A stretch of DNA of 64,000 nt from Cryptomeria japonica (GCF_030272615.1 NC_081405.1:654124920-654188919), one strand, 5' to 3'. Positions 46,220 to 58,186 are shown, numbered from the stretch's first letter. Numbers and translations are program-made. Notes: generated by a model from the sequence alone, not told the origin.

Positions 46220-47503
46220 GCAACAAATGAGTATGTTTCTACCCTAAGAATAAAGGGACAAGATCCTTCTTGCACCATCACCACTCGTCGATCCAAAATA
46301 GTCCTGAAAGGAGCTCCTGCAGTTCCTCCCAAATCAACTTCTACAAGTCAATATAATCTCCTAGATCATCCGGGGAAGACACCTGCACAAATATCAATTC
46401 TTGAATTGTTGAAAATGTCCCCTATGCATTGCACAATCCTAGATAAATCTTTAATTGAGTCCACTGTCCCGACAGACATTGATGTTGACCAATTTCAAGC
46501 CCGAATAAGACATCTAGCTGTTTCCCAACACATTGCATTTTATGATAATGATATTTCACCTGATAAGCTCCCTCATAATGATCCTTTACATCTTGAAGTC
46601 TTTATCCATATTTGTAAAATCTGATGAGTCTTGATAGATGGCGGAGCGGGTCTTAACATCTGTACCTTGAGGGTGGTCATTGGTCTTGGTTATATAGAGA
46701 ATGATATTGATTCTTCCAGAAGAATAATAATCAAAGCATATGATGATGCTGAGCGCCCATCTAAAGGGATAATTACATTTCCTATTAGAGTCAATCCAGT
46801 GACAGAAAACACTTTCCTGTAGGTCCTAGACCTCGATCTCCCTTACAATATGATTCTTGGCTATCCGTGGATCCACGCACTGAAAGTAGTTCCATCCACT
46901 TATCATCAATGTTTAAAATATCCTTACAATGGGACTAAGATAACAATTCCAGGAGATTCTAATCCATTTCAATTTTGTGCCAACCTAAAGGATTCCCTGC
47001 AGCAACAAGTCCTAGTCAATAGAGAGGCCCATTCACATAGTTATGTGGATCTTAATGAATTGTTAGATGCTGTCAAAGGAAAATTGAAGATACAGGACCA
47101 AGGATGCAGAGAGTATTCAATGGCTCAAACATTCCTCATTGGGAATTTACCAATATCTCCAAAATCACATGGCAAACCACATTTTTTGCAAAAGGAACCT
47201 AAGATAGTCATTCAATATCAACCCCCCACTACATTTACAAGATGGGGTGAACTTGACAAAGAAACTTTGGATGATGATGTCATAGATTGGCCTTATAAGG
47301 ATCCAACTGAGACCCCACCTATCAGGTTGCCGGTGGAGTGGTACGGCAAAGGATTTACTATGTTGCAGAAGAAAGGATATGACAGTTGCAGTGGCTTAGG
47401 CCCTCATAAGAAAGGAAGGCTAGAACCTATTATACCCAAGATGCGACCTCCAACTTTAGGGTTAGGTTTTGTACCATTGTGAATTGGATCCTCATCTACC
47501 AAA
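46220..47503 (+). pseudogene. pol: Protease and G-patch region of G
   Basis: Same frame. The protease active site is VLIDGGAGLNICTLRVV at about 46628, followed by YNMILGYPWIHALKVVPSTY. Two adjacent TGA stops lie just before it (46622-46627). Near 47341-47430, GKGFTMLQKKGYDSCSGLG followed by KKGRLEPI is a G-patch-like motif, a glycine-rich nucleic-acid-associated motif also seen in some retroviral proteases. Confidence 0.8.
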
Positions 47504-49909
47504 ATGACCACGTGTAGAAAGGGGCATGACTCTGATGATGAAACAACACCTGAGGATACCCAACCCGAAACTGATTCCAATGAATGGGAGTGGAGTTCTT
47601 TTTCTTCTAGCTCCTATGCCCTTAATAATGTTTTCCTTGACCCTGATGATTTGCCCATGGAAGACAAACATGAAATAACTCCCCCTCCTAAAACATGTCC
47701 TAATGCTTGGATAGAGTCATTCTGGGACCCAAGCTCCGAATCAGATGTGAGCAGTTCAGACAATGATACCATGGATGTTTACATCTTTACCATCTCGACC
47801 CTCTCTCTCCTTAAAATCGATAATGACATGCCCCTTGTCTATCCACAGCTTATCCAACATGACCAACAAGAGCCACTCACATTGGATTGTTTTCAAAATT
47901 ACGAAGCAATTGCAGAATTCCTTGGACTACGGGAAGGCATACCACAAGGTGATCATAAGGTAGAATTTGCTATTGATCTGGATTCCACAGCATATTTTGG
48001 GGAGTCAACTCCATCTTCCAGTCATAAAAATGAAAAAAGAAAAGAAAAAGTACAAAATCAAAAAGATAAGTCTTTGAGTGAAAACTGTAAGGCACTCTCT
48101 GATCATAAAAAAGTAAAAATAAAAGATGTACCTGTGGGTGAAAACCTCTCTAAGGTGCCCAAAGGTGGAATATTGGACATACCCCTATCAAGTCAGGATA
48201 AATCAACATTGCTTGTGGAAATGACCGAAGAAATAAATTTGGGTACACCTGACAACCCTAAGGTCATTCATTTCGCTACTTCTCTATCAAAACAGGAAAA
48301 GATAGATTTTGTCAATTTCTTTCTTGAGAAAAAGATCAGCTTTGCATGGTCCTATGCAGATATGTCTGGCCTTGATCCAGAATTAGTCCCTCATCACTTG
48401 CCTTTAAAAGTAGATGCCAAGCTTGTCAAACAGAAACTCAAAAAGATGCATCCCCAGGTGGCTCTCTTGGTCAAGGTAGAACTAAAAAAATTACTAGATG
48501 TGGGCTTTATCAGACCCATTGATTATGCAGACTGGATTTCAAATTTGGTACCAGTTAGCAAAGTAACTGGGGGCATCAGAATCTGTACGGATTTTAGGGA
48601 TCTCAATAAAGCATGCCCTAAAGATGACTTTCCACTGCCAAATATAGACATCATAGTTGACATGACTGCTAGATATGAGATGCTCTCATTGATGGATGGT
48701 TTCTCTGGCTATAACCAAATTCGCATTGCTCCTAAAGATCAACATAAGACTGTATTCACATGTGCTTGGGGTACTTACTGCTGGAATGTGATGCCCTTTG
48801 GTCTTAAAAATGCTGGAGCAACATATCAAAGAGCTATGATGACAATTTTCCATGATTTCATGTATACTTTGATGGAGGATTATGTTGATGACTTATTATG
48901 CAAATCTGTCACAAGAGATAGTCATCTAGCCATCCTGGGCCCAATCTTTGATTGAATGGAGACCTATAAGCTCAGACTCAATCCAAAGAAGTGTGTCTTT
49001 GGTGTCATAACCGACAAATTACTAGGGTACATTGTTTCACATAAAGGCATCGAAGTCGACCCTGCCAAGGTTAAAGCAATAATGGATATGCCTCCTTCCA
49101 ATCTCTGTCAACTAAGAAGTCTACAAGGAAAGCTACAGTCAATTCGCTGGTTTATAGCTCAATTAGCAGACAAATGTCATCCTTTCCAGCATTTATTGCA
49201 TAAAGGTGTCACTTTTAAATGGACTGAGCAATGTCAATCAGCATTTCAAGCTCTCAAAGATTATCTACTATTGCCACCTATTCTAATGCCTCCTATAGAA
49301 GGGAAGCCATTTATATTGTATATTTCTGCAACTGAAACGACACTAGGAGTTCTCTTGGCCCAACAGGATGAGAAAGGCAAAGAGCGGGCTATTTATTATA
49401 TCAGTTGGACACTAGTGGGCTATGAGGTGAATTATTCAACTATTGAATGGGCATGTTTAGCAGTAGTCTTTGCAACACAGAAGCTTCGATACTATATGTT
49501 AAGTCATCAGACATTGTTAGTTGCAAAAATTGATCCCTTGAAATACTTGCTTAGTAGGGCAGCTTTGATAGGTCGCCTAGCAAAGTGGGTTATGATTCTT
49601 AGTGAGTTTGATATTGAGTACATGGAGCGAAAGGCAATAAAAGGACAAGTCATAGCGGATCAACTTGCAGAGGCTCCTATTTATGATGATCATCCCATGT
49701 TGACTGATTTTCTGGATGAATCAGTCTTTGTTTTCACATCTTCTAATGAATGGAAGTTATATTTTGATGGATCCCATACCAAGTTCAGGTCCAGAGCAGG
49801 TATATTGTTTGTCACCCCTCAAGGTGATGCTATTCCAAAATCCTACAGAATAACTTTCCATTGTACTAATAACATTGCAGAGTATGAAGCTTTGGTCACA
49901 GGACTCTGA
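47504..49909 (+). pseudogene. pol: RT and first RNase H of G
   Basis: RT: VGFIRPIDYADWISNLVPVS, RICTDFRDLNKACPKDDFPL, MPFGLKNAGATYQRAMM, catalytic YVDD at 48881-48892. A TGA at 48953-48955 interrupts the thumb. First RNase H from about 49300: FILYISATETTLGVLLAQQD, then YSTIEWACLAVVFATQKLRY. The second RNase H starts near 49750 with LYFDGSHTKFRSRAGILF. The order is that of Tat elements. Confidence 0.88.
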
Positions 49910-50422
49910 GTAGCGGTCCACTGGAACATCACACATTTACAAGTCTATGGAGATTCTCAGTTAGTCATCCATCAAGTGAATGATGACTATGAAACAAAAG
50001 ATGAAAAGCTTGTTCCCTACAAGCATATGGTAGATTTCTTCAAGACAAAATTCATGGCTATCCATTTCAGTCAAGTTCCAAGAATTCAAAACAAGTCGAT
50101 AGATGCGATGGCTACGATTGCTTCCATGTTAAATATGCCCCACAATATGGACAAATGTGAATTTTTGGTCGAACAGTTGCTTGTCCCTTCTTTTGAAATT
50201 CCGACAGCAGATGTGATTGTGTTCTTGTTGGTCCTAACTCCCCGTGGTACAATGACATCTATCAATATTTTGAAATCCCAAACCTTACCACCTAACCTTT
50301 CCGCTAACCAACACCGAGCCTTCATCCGACAGACAGCCAAATATGTCATCATTGCCGACACCCTTTACCGTCATTCCTTTGACCATACCCTCCTTAGGTG
50401 TTTGGATTCTGACGAAGCATAA
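49910..50422 (+). pseudogene. pol: End of the second RNase H of G and linker
   Basis: After TGA 49907-49909 the frame gives VYGDSQLVIHQVNDDYETKD, then VPRIQNKSIDAMATIA, matching the end of the archaeal-type RNase H in F. The remaining 300 bases are the linker to integrase, ending DTLYRHSFDHTLLRCLDSDE before a TAA. Confidence 0.8.
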
Positions 50423-51505
50423 ATGGCTTTACGTGAGGTTCACAATGGTATATGTGGGGGCCATTTCAATGGTCTGAGCTTAGCCAAAAAGTTGATTCGT
50501 GTTGGGTATTATTGGCCCACTTTGGAAAAGGATGTTCATGATTTTGTTAAGAAGTGCTATAAATGCCAAATCCATGGAAATTACATTCATTCACCAGCCC
50601 AAGAGCTTCATTCTGTCATATCTCTGTGGCCCTTTTCTCAATGGGGATTGGATCTTATTGGCAAGATTCACCCAACATCTGCAAATGGACACAAGTTCAT
50701 CATTACAGCCACAGAATATTTTATAAAATGGATCGAGGCTATCCCCATGACCTATATCACTGATGTGCAAATTTTAAAATTCCTATTGAATTATATCATA
50801 TGCAGATATGGGGTTCCCCTTGCCATCGTCACAGATAATGGTCGTCCATTCAAGAATAAAGATGTCAAGGAACTCTGTGAAAAGTTTCACATCCAACATC
50901 GTTTCTCTAGTCCATACTATCCACAGGGTAATGGTCAAGCCAAAGCATCAAATAAAATCATTATCAAGATCCTGAAAAAGGTTGTCAATGATGCTAGTCG
51001 AGATTGGAATGTACAGTTGAATCTAGCACTATGGGCTTATCGTACTTCTATCCACACACCTACTGGCGCAACACCTTATTCCTTGGTGTATGGTGCGGAA
51101 GCCATTTTACCCTTGGAAATGGAGATTCCTTCTTTGCATGTTTGCTTGCAACATCTGATTGATGATGAGACACACAGAGTTTCTCAGTTGCATTAGCTTG
51201 AGATGTTAGATGAGAAACGTCAGACAGCCCTGACACATTTGCAAGCATATCAAAACCATCTTCGTCGCTCTTATAATAAGAAGGTCAAAGGGTGACACTT
51301 CAAAGTGGGAGATCTAGTTTTAAAGGCAAACCCCAAGAATGCACAATCTACTGACATCATCAAAGGCAAGTTTGAATCTAATTGGGTTGGGCCTTTCATA
51401 GTTATTGTAGCCTATGGCTTGGGGGCATATCAGCTTGCCACCCCAGAAGGTGAACCTTTGTCAGATCTAGTCAATAGTATGCACCTTCGCAAGTACTGGG
51501 CATAA
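50423..51505 (+). pseudogene. pol: Integrase of G, catalytic Glu replaced
   Basis: Zinc part: EVHNGICGGHFNGLSLAKKL and FVKKCYKCQIHG. Core: WGLDLIGKIHP and TDNGRPFKN keep the two Asp, but the Glu position reads GQAKASNK (Lys codon at 50942-50944), where F has Glu. The C-terminal part GPFIVIVAYGLGAYQLATPE ends HLRKYWA at 51505. Stops lie near 51194 and 51293. It would be inactive. Confidence 0.88.
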
Positions 51506-53134
51506 TTTTCTATCAGTAGTTCTTCAAATATGATCCTGAAAAAATACAAAAAAATCAAAAAGCTCAAAAAATACAAAAAAAGTGAAAAAAAAAAAAAAGA
51601 AAAAGACAAACAAAAGTAAAGAAAAATTTGCCCTCTAGTGAAAACCTGGCAAATAGGCGCTTTGGGCAAGTATCATGGTGAAAACCTGGCAAACAGGTGC
51701 CATGTGTAAAAATATCATTACTCTGTCATCTATCATGACCTCTAGCTATGCTTTCTCTCTACAGGTTTATCGTGCCTATCCTTGTCCTGACCTAATGTTC
51801 TGTTCCAGGCCTGTGATTGGTCAACATCATTGTCTTGCATACTCCAGTTTCTTGTGCATATGTTTTGGTCTTGGTTTCTATATATGCCTTTCAGATGTGC
51901 ATTGGGTGCGTGCCCCTTGTCATGATCAATCACAGGAACTTTTGAATTGAAAAATGTCCTGAACAAATCATAAAAATGGAAAAAAGTCCTGAAAAAATCA
52001 TAAAAAATCCCTAAAAATCATATAATGTCCTGAAAAAAAATCCCTAAAAATAAAATAATGTCCTGAAAAAATCCCTAAAAAGTCAAATAAAGTCTTGAAA
52101 AAAATGAACAAAAAATTTCAAAACATTAAAATCCAAAAACAAGCATTTTGCAATAAATGATCCCTTTGTGCATAGACAGATCACTGAGCATACATCCAAT
52201 GACAATCTATCAAACATTGTACTTTAATGAAATCATGCATTAACAGATGAACTATTCGACCAAGTGAACATTCAACCTAATCACATTTTTCACATCAATC
52301 CAAATAGCATCAACATTATCATTTGTCCTTGTCACTACTATCATGGGTCTTATACAGGGTGTGGTATACTCGAAACCAGACTGTGTCTTATCTTAGATGG
52401 GGTATCGTATTCTCTGAAACCAGACAACATGATCATCCTATCAACACTTTCAACTTTTGACAATGAAGATCAAGATGTTTGTTTAACTTGTTGGAATTAG
52501 CGAATCTTATCATTTATTGATTTATCTTCGATCATGTTCCTATGTTGCTCGATGATGTCACTGAGTGATTTAGAGTGACCGGGATGGTTCATGGTCCTTT
52601 TTTTGTGGTGTTTGTTATTTGTGGAATGTTTGTTACAAACTAGGGCAACTATATCATTGGGTGTCTGTGATAAGTATGTTCGCTTTGTGAACACCGCAAA
52701 TACCTCGACCCTTGATGTATGCACCCTAGGATGCTTCACTCATTCCTTGTGTGCAATGTGTCTATCTTTTGCAAAAAGGGTTGCATTTCAGCTCTGGCCT
52801 TCAATGCCATGATGCTCTGCATCCAATTTGCTACAATAAATAAAGGTTCTCACCTACTTATGTGCATTTGTGAAAGCAAGTTTTCCTTCATCTCTAACTG
52901 TCCTCTGTCTAATTTCTTCTTACTAACATTTCTTCCATCAGTCTTGGCAGTCCATTTGATCCATTCGAACCTATCGTCTTCTGTCATTCTTATCGATCAC
53001 TTGGCCTCTTTTCTGTATTTTTCTGGCCAATTCCTCAAGGGGGCATGCATATTTCATTGTTATTGTCCTGGGCATTTTCATTATTGTTCTTTGAAACAAT
53101 GCTCAAAATCGCATTGTCTCAAAGAGGGGCAAAA
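51506..53134 (+). other. Noncoding 3' part of G
   Basis: No captured gene is seen here, unlike F. It contains a purine-rich A tract (51585-51600), a 40-bp direct repeat with GTGAAAACCTGGCAAA at 51638 and 51678, an AT-rich tandem region of AATGTCCTGAAAAAATCCC units (about 51945-52110), and the polypurine tract at 53121-53134. Confidence 0.6.
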
Positions 53135-54532
53135 TGTAGATGTCTAAAAATGGTCAATGCTTGCGGAGTCATACTTTAACATTGGCACATTGCCTTATTT
53201 TAGGGTTTTTGCTTCGCATTAAAATTTCTCCTATGTTGTGCACTTGGTCTTTATCATTTGCGAGCATCGAGTCCTTCTTCTGCATTCTTCATCTGTCTTG
53301 CTTTCGAATTTGGTCTTGTCGATAACAATCTTCAGTCATGATTTTGGTCAATCTTATCCTGTCACATCAATATGCATGCTCATTTGTCATATTTTGACAT
53401 CGTCAATCCTAATCGATGATAGATTTAGGGTTTTGTCCTCTTGTCAATCTCATCAATTTTGTGATTGATTTGTCATCGATCATTGTCCTTGTCAATCTTG
53501 TCATCTTGCGATCGATTCATCATCGATCCTTGTCCTTGTCGATCTTGTCATTTTGCGATCGGTTTGTCATTGATCATCGTCCTTCTCAATCATGTCAATT
53601 TTGATCAATTAGTCATTGTTCCTCGTCAATTGGCGCATTTATCAATCAAATCGTTTGTCAGCATTAGTCCTTTGTTAATCAGAATCATGATCGAATCAAC
53701 ATCAATTATCTTTTATCAAGACCTAATTGTCATCCTTGCATTTCTAATTCATCTTCTAAGGTTTTATGATTTATTCATTTAATCTTGTTTGTCATTTTCC
53801 CTCTAGGTTAAATAATTTATTTATTTATCCTAAGTCTTTTTGTCACAATTAAATATTTATTTAATTGGCTAACTAATTCCTCCTCTCTTTGTGAATTAAT
53901 TAATGAATGAAAAATTATTAATTAATTTACCTAATTTTCCAATTTACTAATTTCTCCTATTTCCTAATTTTCTAATTTCCTAATTTCTAATTCATCTAAT
54001 TTTCTATTTTCTCTAATATTTCTCCTAATTTCATGGGAATGACATAGCAAATTTGTCATGATTTGTCATAATTTGTCAATCAATCAATTTTGCATAGCAA
54101 CCTTGTCAATTTTGTCATAATTTGTCATATTTGTCATTCTTGATTTGAAATTTCCTTTCAAATCTCTTCATACTAATTTGGTCATTTCTCCAATTTGTCT
54201 ATAAATTGGATGAATTTCTTCAATCAAAGGATCCCCGAATCAATCATGCTTCTAGTATTCTTGCACTACCGTCTTGTCAATCTTGCTTTCACATTATGCT
54301 TATGCACTTGAAAGTGAGATCCACAAAACAAAGCAATTTGAAGGAGAAAGAAGGACAATGGAGAATCATGGAGGAGACATCCGCATTTGTGATGGTTTGT
54401 GTTTGAATTGAATGTTTTATTTTCATATCTCTATTGAATGTTTGTAGGTTTTGTTATCATTGCAATCTGGTTTTGTGATTGAGCTAGGCTAATGTTTATA
54501 TTGCTTTGATGATTTCCAGATTCCTATCTACA
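53135..54532 (+). repeat. 3' LTR of G
   Basis: 1,398 bp, from TGTAGATGTCTAAAAATGG to CTATCTACA. It is nearly colinear with 39679-41094, with small deletions in the AT-rich repeats. Confidence 0.92.
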
Positions 54533-55751
54533 CCAGGTTTTGTCCATATCCACCTGAATGGTTTCAACATTAATCTTCCCTTTAGTGTTGATCGGTATGT
54601 CTCTGATGGATTCTTTCTCAATCTACATGCTCTGGCAGTGTGTCCCGGTTTGTTGCAGTGATAGTATACCATTCCAGGTGTTCTCCATGGTTCGGTGTTC
54701 ACATTTCCATTCTTCCTTCTGCATGTTGTAGCAGTGTGACCACTACCATGACAGATCGGACAGGTTGCTCTCCAACTGGTTTCCACTTCATAACCATTTG
54801 ACCGGTGGTCATGGGTTTTGTACCAGTTTAGGTTCCAGTTCATAGGAGGTTTTGGGACAACTCCATTGGATCTAGGTGGATAACTCCCAGAGTTGTTCAT
54901 AACCAACCTGCATTGAAATGCTTTATGCCTAGACTTGTTGCATGCATAATAGTGACCATTAAATCTACCAAGTCTAGCCACATTGTTTTGAAAATAAGGA
55001 AAGTTATTGTAAGGCTTGCTCCTACATACATTGGCAATATGTCCTTCCTTAAGACAGTTAAAGAAAACAAGTTTAAACTTTTGCTTACCTTTACTTTCGT
55101 TGTTGCTCTTAGCTGTTGATTTCTTCTTTAGTGCATCACTCTTGGTTCCAAAGGTCTCACCTTCCTCATCTCTAGAGAAACCAAGTCCAATGGTATCCTT
55201 TGATGGCTTTACCGATTCCAGCTTTTGTTCTAACTTAGCAGCACTCCGGTTGAACTTAGCAAGTATCTCTTTTGTCTCAGCAAGTTGCATGGAAATAGAA
55301 TCATTGGTCTCCATCGAGGTTTCATTTTGAGAGATAGTTGCATTCAATTCAGCTTGCATTTTTTTTTCTCTTCTTTACCCTTCTACAGATAGGCAGTAAT
55401 GGTATCGATTTCTTGCTTCAATTTAGAGATCTCATGCTCTTTGTCCTTTACCAAATCTTCACCTTTTCTTCTATTTTCTAGTTCCTGACTCATCCTAATA
55501 GTCAGTCCTTCCAACTCCCTCGTTAGGTTAGTTTTGGATTCATTTAATTTCTCCACTTCTCCAACTAGGGCATCCATGTCTTCTTCATCAGAAGAGTTGT
55601 TTTCATTAAATTCCATCAATTGCTTAGCAAGCTCTCTTCTCTTGGCTAAAGAGGCTTTAAACTTGATCTTGAGTTCATCATAGGCTCTCTTAGATTCAGC
55701 CAAACGGTGAGTGAGTTCCCTCATGTTGTATTCCCCAATATCTCCTTCCAA
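54533..55751 (-). pseudogene. gag: Gag of B: coiled coil plus four zinc knuckles
   Basis: It begins 25 bases after the primer binding site; the first ATG is 55724 (MRELTHRLAESKRAYDELK). A coiled coil runs to about 55383, followed by a stop and a frame change at an A run. A second coiled stretch (MQLAETKEILAKFNRSAAKL) and four zinc-knuckle positions follow: FFNCLKEGHIANVC, YYACNKSRHKAFQC, CPICHGSGHTATTC (intact), YYHCNKPGHTARAC. In three of them the first Cys is replaced by Tyr or Phe. As in E there is no UBN2 domain. The C-terminus is split by G and ends near 39565. Confidence 0.8.
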
Positions 55752-55775
55752 GTGGTTAGACTTATAGAAAGGTTG

Positions 55776-55787
55776 GCTCTGATACCA
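55776..55787 (-). promoter_or_regulatory. Primer binding site of B
   Basis: Minus strand TGGTATCAGAGC, two bases from the LTR. Confidence 0.87.
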
Positions 55788-55789
55788 AT

Positions 55790-56912
55790 TGATGAATACT
55801 AAGAGGGGGGGTGAATTAGTATACCCAATAACTTAAACAAACACTTAAGCAATTTAACTGCAAACCGGTGTAGCATGTTAAACAATAAAATGATTAGAAC
55901 ATAAACAAGCCAAATAGAAAATAAAGCATTCACCCATAGAAGTGCAATCACCATAACACAAGATGTTTTGATGTGGAAACCCAAATGGGAAAAACTGCGG
56001 TGAGTAAAACTCACAAGTCAACTATCTGCAGAATAGTAACCAAACCGGTTAAGGTCTTACAATGTTCTTCACCAGAATAGATCCTGTTAGGAATCTAGAT
56101 CTCTGTTAGGAGATAAGTCCTGTTAGAGACTACCCTGTTAAAGGATTTCAGATTCACAACTATGAACCACCTTGTTAAAGGATTTACAATAGGCTTGGCT
56201 GGGCCTACCCGGTTAAGGGTTTCAGACTTGTAGAAGATATTAGTAATCAACAAGTGAATGATCTAGATAGTAGCATGGAATGCTTGATTAGATCCTTGAC
56301 AACTCCTTGTTAATGCATTCAAGCATTACTTCAGTCTTCTATGTTTTGCACTCTCAATCTCAATCATGAGATACCTTTTCTTGATCAGACCTAATCTTCT
56401 CTCAAAGACTCGCACATATCAACTTCTCTTCTATATCAAAAACCCTAGACATTATGTCCTTATATAGGAACTTGATTTCATGTCAGTCCAATAAGATTAG
56501 ACTACAATTTCCTAGGTATAGTGCATCTAGAAACATTTGGTAACATGACACAGAAACACCGCCATAGTGTCGGTGGATGATAACTCATCACACATTACAT
56601 GTATACCGGTTAACTAAATATACAAATCATCAGTTAACAAGTGAAGACTGAAAAACTGGAACATAGTGTTTTGATCAAAAGATTAACTGTCGCTCGGGGT
56701 CTTCGTTTAGCTTGAGATCTTCATACCGCTTGGGGTCTTTGGTCATACTAAGACCAGTAAGCATTTTCTGCACAACACCAATAGTCTTCAACAAACAAAG
56801 ACTATACATACAATACCAGTTAGAACAACTACCGGTTGAGAATAATTCATACATCAAATAAGTGTGTGTCCATCAATGACAATCACAACTAAACATCATC
56901 ACAATACCAACA
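55790..56912 (-). repeat. 5' LTR of B
   Basis: 1,123 bp. Minus strand from TGTTGGTATTGTGATGATG to AGTATTCATCA. C-rich tail at 55803-55811. Confidence 0.9.
56458..56467 (-). promoter_or_regulatory. TATA-like box in the B 5' LTR
   Basis: Minus strand CTATATAAGG. The 3' LTR has the same box near 15929-15938. It is about 450 bases from the LTR start. Confidence 0.5.
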
Positions 56913-56955
56913 TGATTCACCCCCTCCCCCTCTCAGTGGTGCATTATGTCTAACA
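56913..56955 (+). repeat. Last bases of the A 3' LTR
   Basis: TGATT (target duplication of B) followed by the final 38 bases of the LTR, with ATTCACCCCCTCCCCC and TCTAACA at the end, as in the 5' LTR at 7472-7514. It joins to 12387. Confidence 0.9.
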
Positions 56956-57360
56956 ATTACATCTTGTACATATGCAGATATATTTCCTATTTTCTTCTCT
57001 CTTCTCTTCCTATTAAAACTAGTTTTCACTTCAAGAGCCTTCTTTTCTGCTATACCAAAATGCTCCGTCTTATCATTTAATGGGGCATCTAATAACATTT
57101 TTTCATAGAGCTCCAAAATGCTATCATCCACCTCATATCCAAGCTCAGTAATCCAAATTTTCTTAGGTTCAACTACTTCCATAAGAGTTTTGTCAGTTTT
57201 TACCATGAAACAAATATCAGTGGAATACTTCTCCACAATGTTCTTTGATATTCTCTCCCTTTGTCTCATATTTTCTTGGAATGTCTTAAAATACCCCCAA
57301 AGTTTCTCATCTCTATTGGTACCAAGACCAGTGATTGCTTCCTTGATCTACATACCTACC
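56956..57360. repeat. 405-bp direct duplication flanking A, right copy
   Basis: It pairs with 4869-5273 over equal length without gaps. It begins at the base after the end of A. Confidence 0.85.
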
Positions 57361-58186
57361 GATATGTCATGAGCCCAATGCTTCTTCCCTAGACCAGGTA
57401 GCTCATTCAGGAAGTAAAATATTAAACAAACAATCAACTGTCCATATCTAAAAGTGCCTTTCTTGATTCCTTTGATCTTACAAAGGTTCAACATCAACTC
57501 ACTCCTCATCCATTCACATAAATCATACTTCACATTGGTCCTTAGCATCTGATATGCAACATGGATGCATGATTTAGCAACAAAATTTAATCAGTTGGAT
57601 TGAGTTACCTTGTAACCTATTATCATGCTTGCAAACTTTATATCTATGTCAGTGATTTAGCTTATCCTCATTGATATGCTATCAGGCATTACACCAGTGA
57701 TTTTCTTGACCTCTGTGTTGGAAATTTTCTTGCCTGGTTCCTGTCCAACCTTGGGTAAGCCAGTGACTTCTTGAATAACCTCCTTTATGATCATGTAAGG
57801 CCTACCTAGATGAATAAATTTGTTGTGAACCGTGCTCAGAACGTATCGGATAACCTCATCTTTGAATTTTGGTATGTAAAGAATACCGGTTAACCCTATA
57901 TCCTTAATAGCTTTGTATTCCAGTTTGATGGTTATGGAGTCTCCCAGTATCATGGATTGATACATGATTTTGATGTCCTTTGTGCCCAACTCCTCTAGGG
58001 TGCAGTGAATGTATGCCCTCACTTCTTCAACATACATTATGTCATTAGGAACCATAGAAAATGCTCCCGCAGAGTCTTCCTTTTAGCGATTTTGGGAACC
58101 TCCTTAAGTACTAGCCTTAACCTATCCTTGACTTTGAAAATGGTGGGATTTGCAATGAATGCACGAGCTGAAGATCTAGATTCCAT
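56956..58186 (-). pseudogene. ORF2 of H, N-terminal part
   Basis: ATG 58186 gives MESRSSARAFIANPTIFKVK, matching the E start. A frameshift near 58080 is followed by YVEEVRAYIHCTLEELGTKD, IKEVIQEVTGLPKVGQEPGK, CEWMRSELMLNLCKIKGIKK, GTFRYGQLIVCLIFYFLNEL, MRQRERISKNIVEKYSTDI and MEVVEPKKIWITELGYEVDD. It ends at the A insertion and continues at 5273 after the duplicated part. Without the duplication the two halves make about 1,050 codons. Confidence 0.75.

Larger units (their letters stand above)
39679..54532 (+). mobile_element. Element G: Ty3/Gypsy Tat-type element
   Basis: 14.85 kb, LTRs of 1,416 and 1,398 bp, target duplication CCAGG at 39674-39678 and 54533-54537, inserted in the gag of B. 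The order is 5' LTR, primer binding site, 2.2-kb leader, gag, protease, G-patch, RT, two RNase H, integrase, 1.6-kb noncoding 3' part, polypurine tract AAAGAGGGGCAAAA (53121-53134), 3' LTR. Gag-pol was one frame from about 44885 to 51505 and now has about fourteen stops. Confidence 0.93.
12388..56912 (-). mobile_element. Element B: non-autonomous Copia-type element with ORF2, host of D, E and G
   Basis: Own sequence is 12388-12761, 15670-18146, 37392-39678 and 54538-56912, about 7.5 kb. On the minus strand the order is 5' LTR (56912-55790), primer binding site, gag (55751-54533 and 39678-39565), spacer, ORF2 (39134-37387 and 18146 to about 16824), polypurine tract and 3' LTR (16380-12388). 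The duplication TGATT flanks it at 12383-12387 and 56913-56917. No pol is present. Confidence 0.9.
5274..56955 (+). mobile_element. Element A: gag-only Copia-type element (TR-GAG-like)
   Basis: Own sequence is 5274-12387 plus 56918-56955, about 7.15 kb. It has 2.2-kb LTRs, a primer binding site, a gag pseudogene and a polypurine tract, but no protease, integrase, RT or RNase H between 9417 and 10081. It is inserted in H. B interrupts its 3' LTR 38 bases before the end; the TGATT duplication at 12383-12387 and 56913-56917 proves the join. A itself has no 5-bp target duplication: CTACC lies on the left and ATTAC on the right, and 405 bp of H is repeated instead. Confidence 0.85.

Noticed and set aside
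5269-56960. A 5-bp target duplication for A
   Set aside because: CTACC on the left and ATTAC on the right do not match even with a shift; the 405-bp duplication is there instead.
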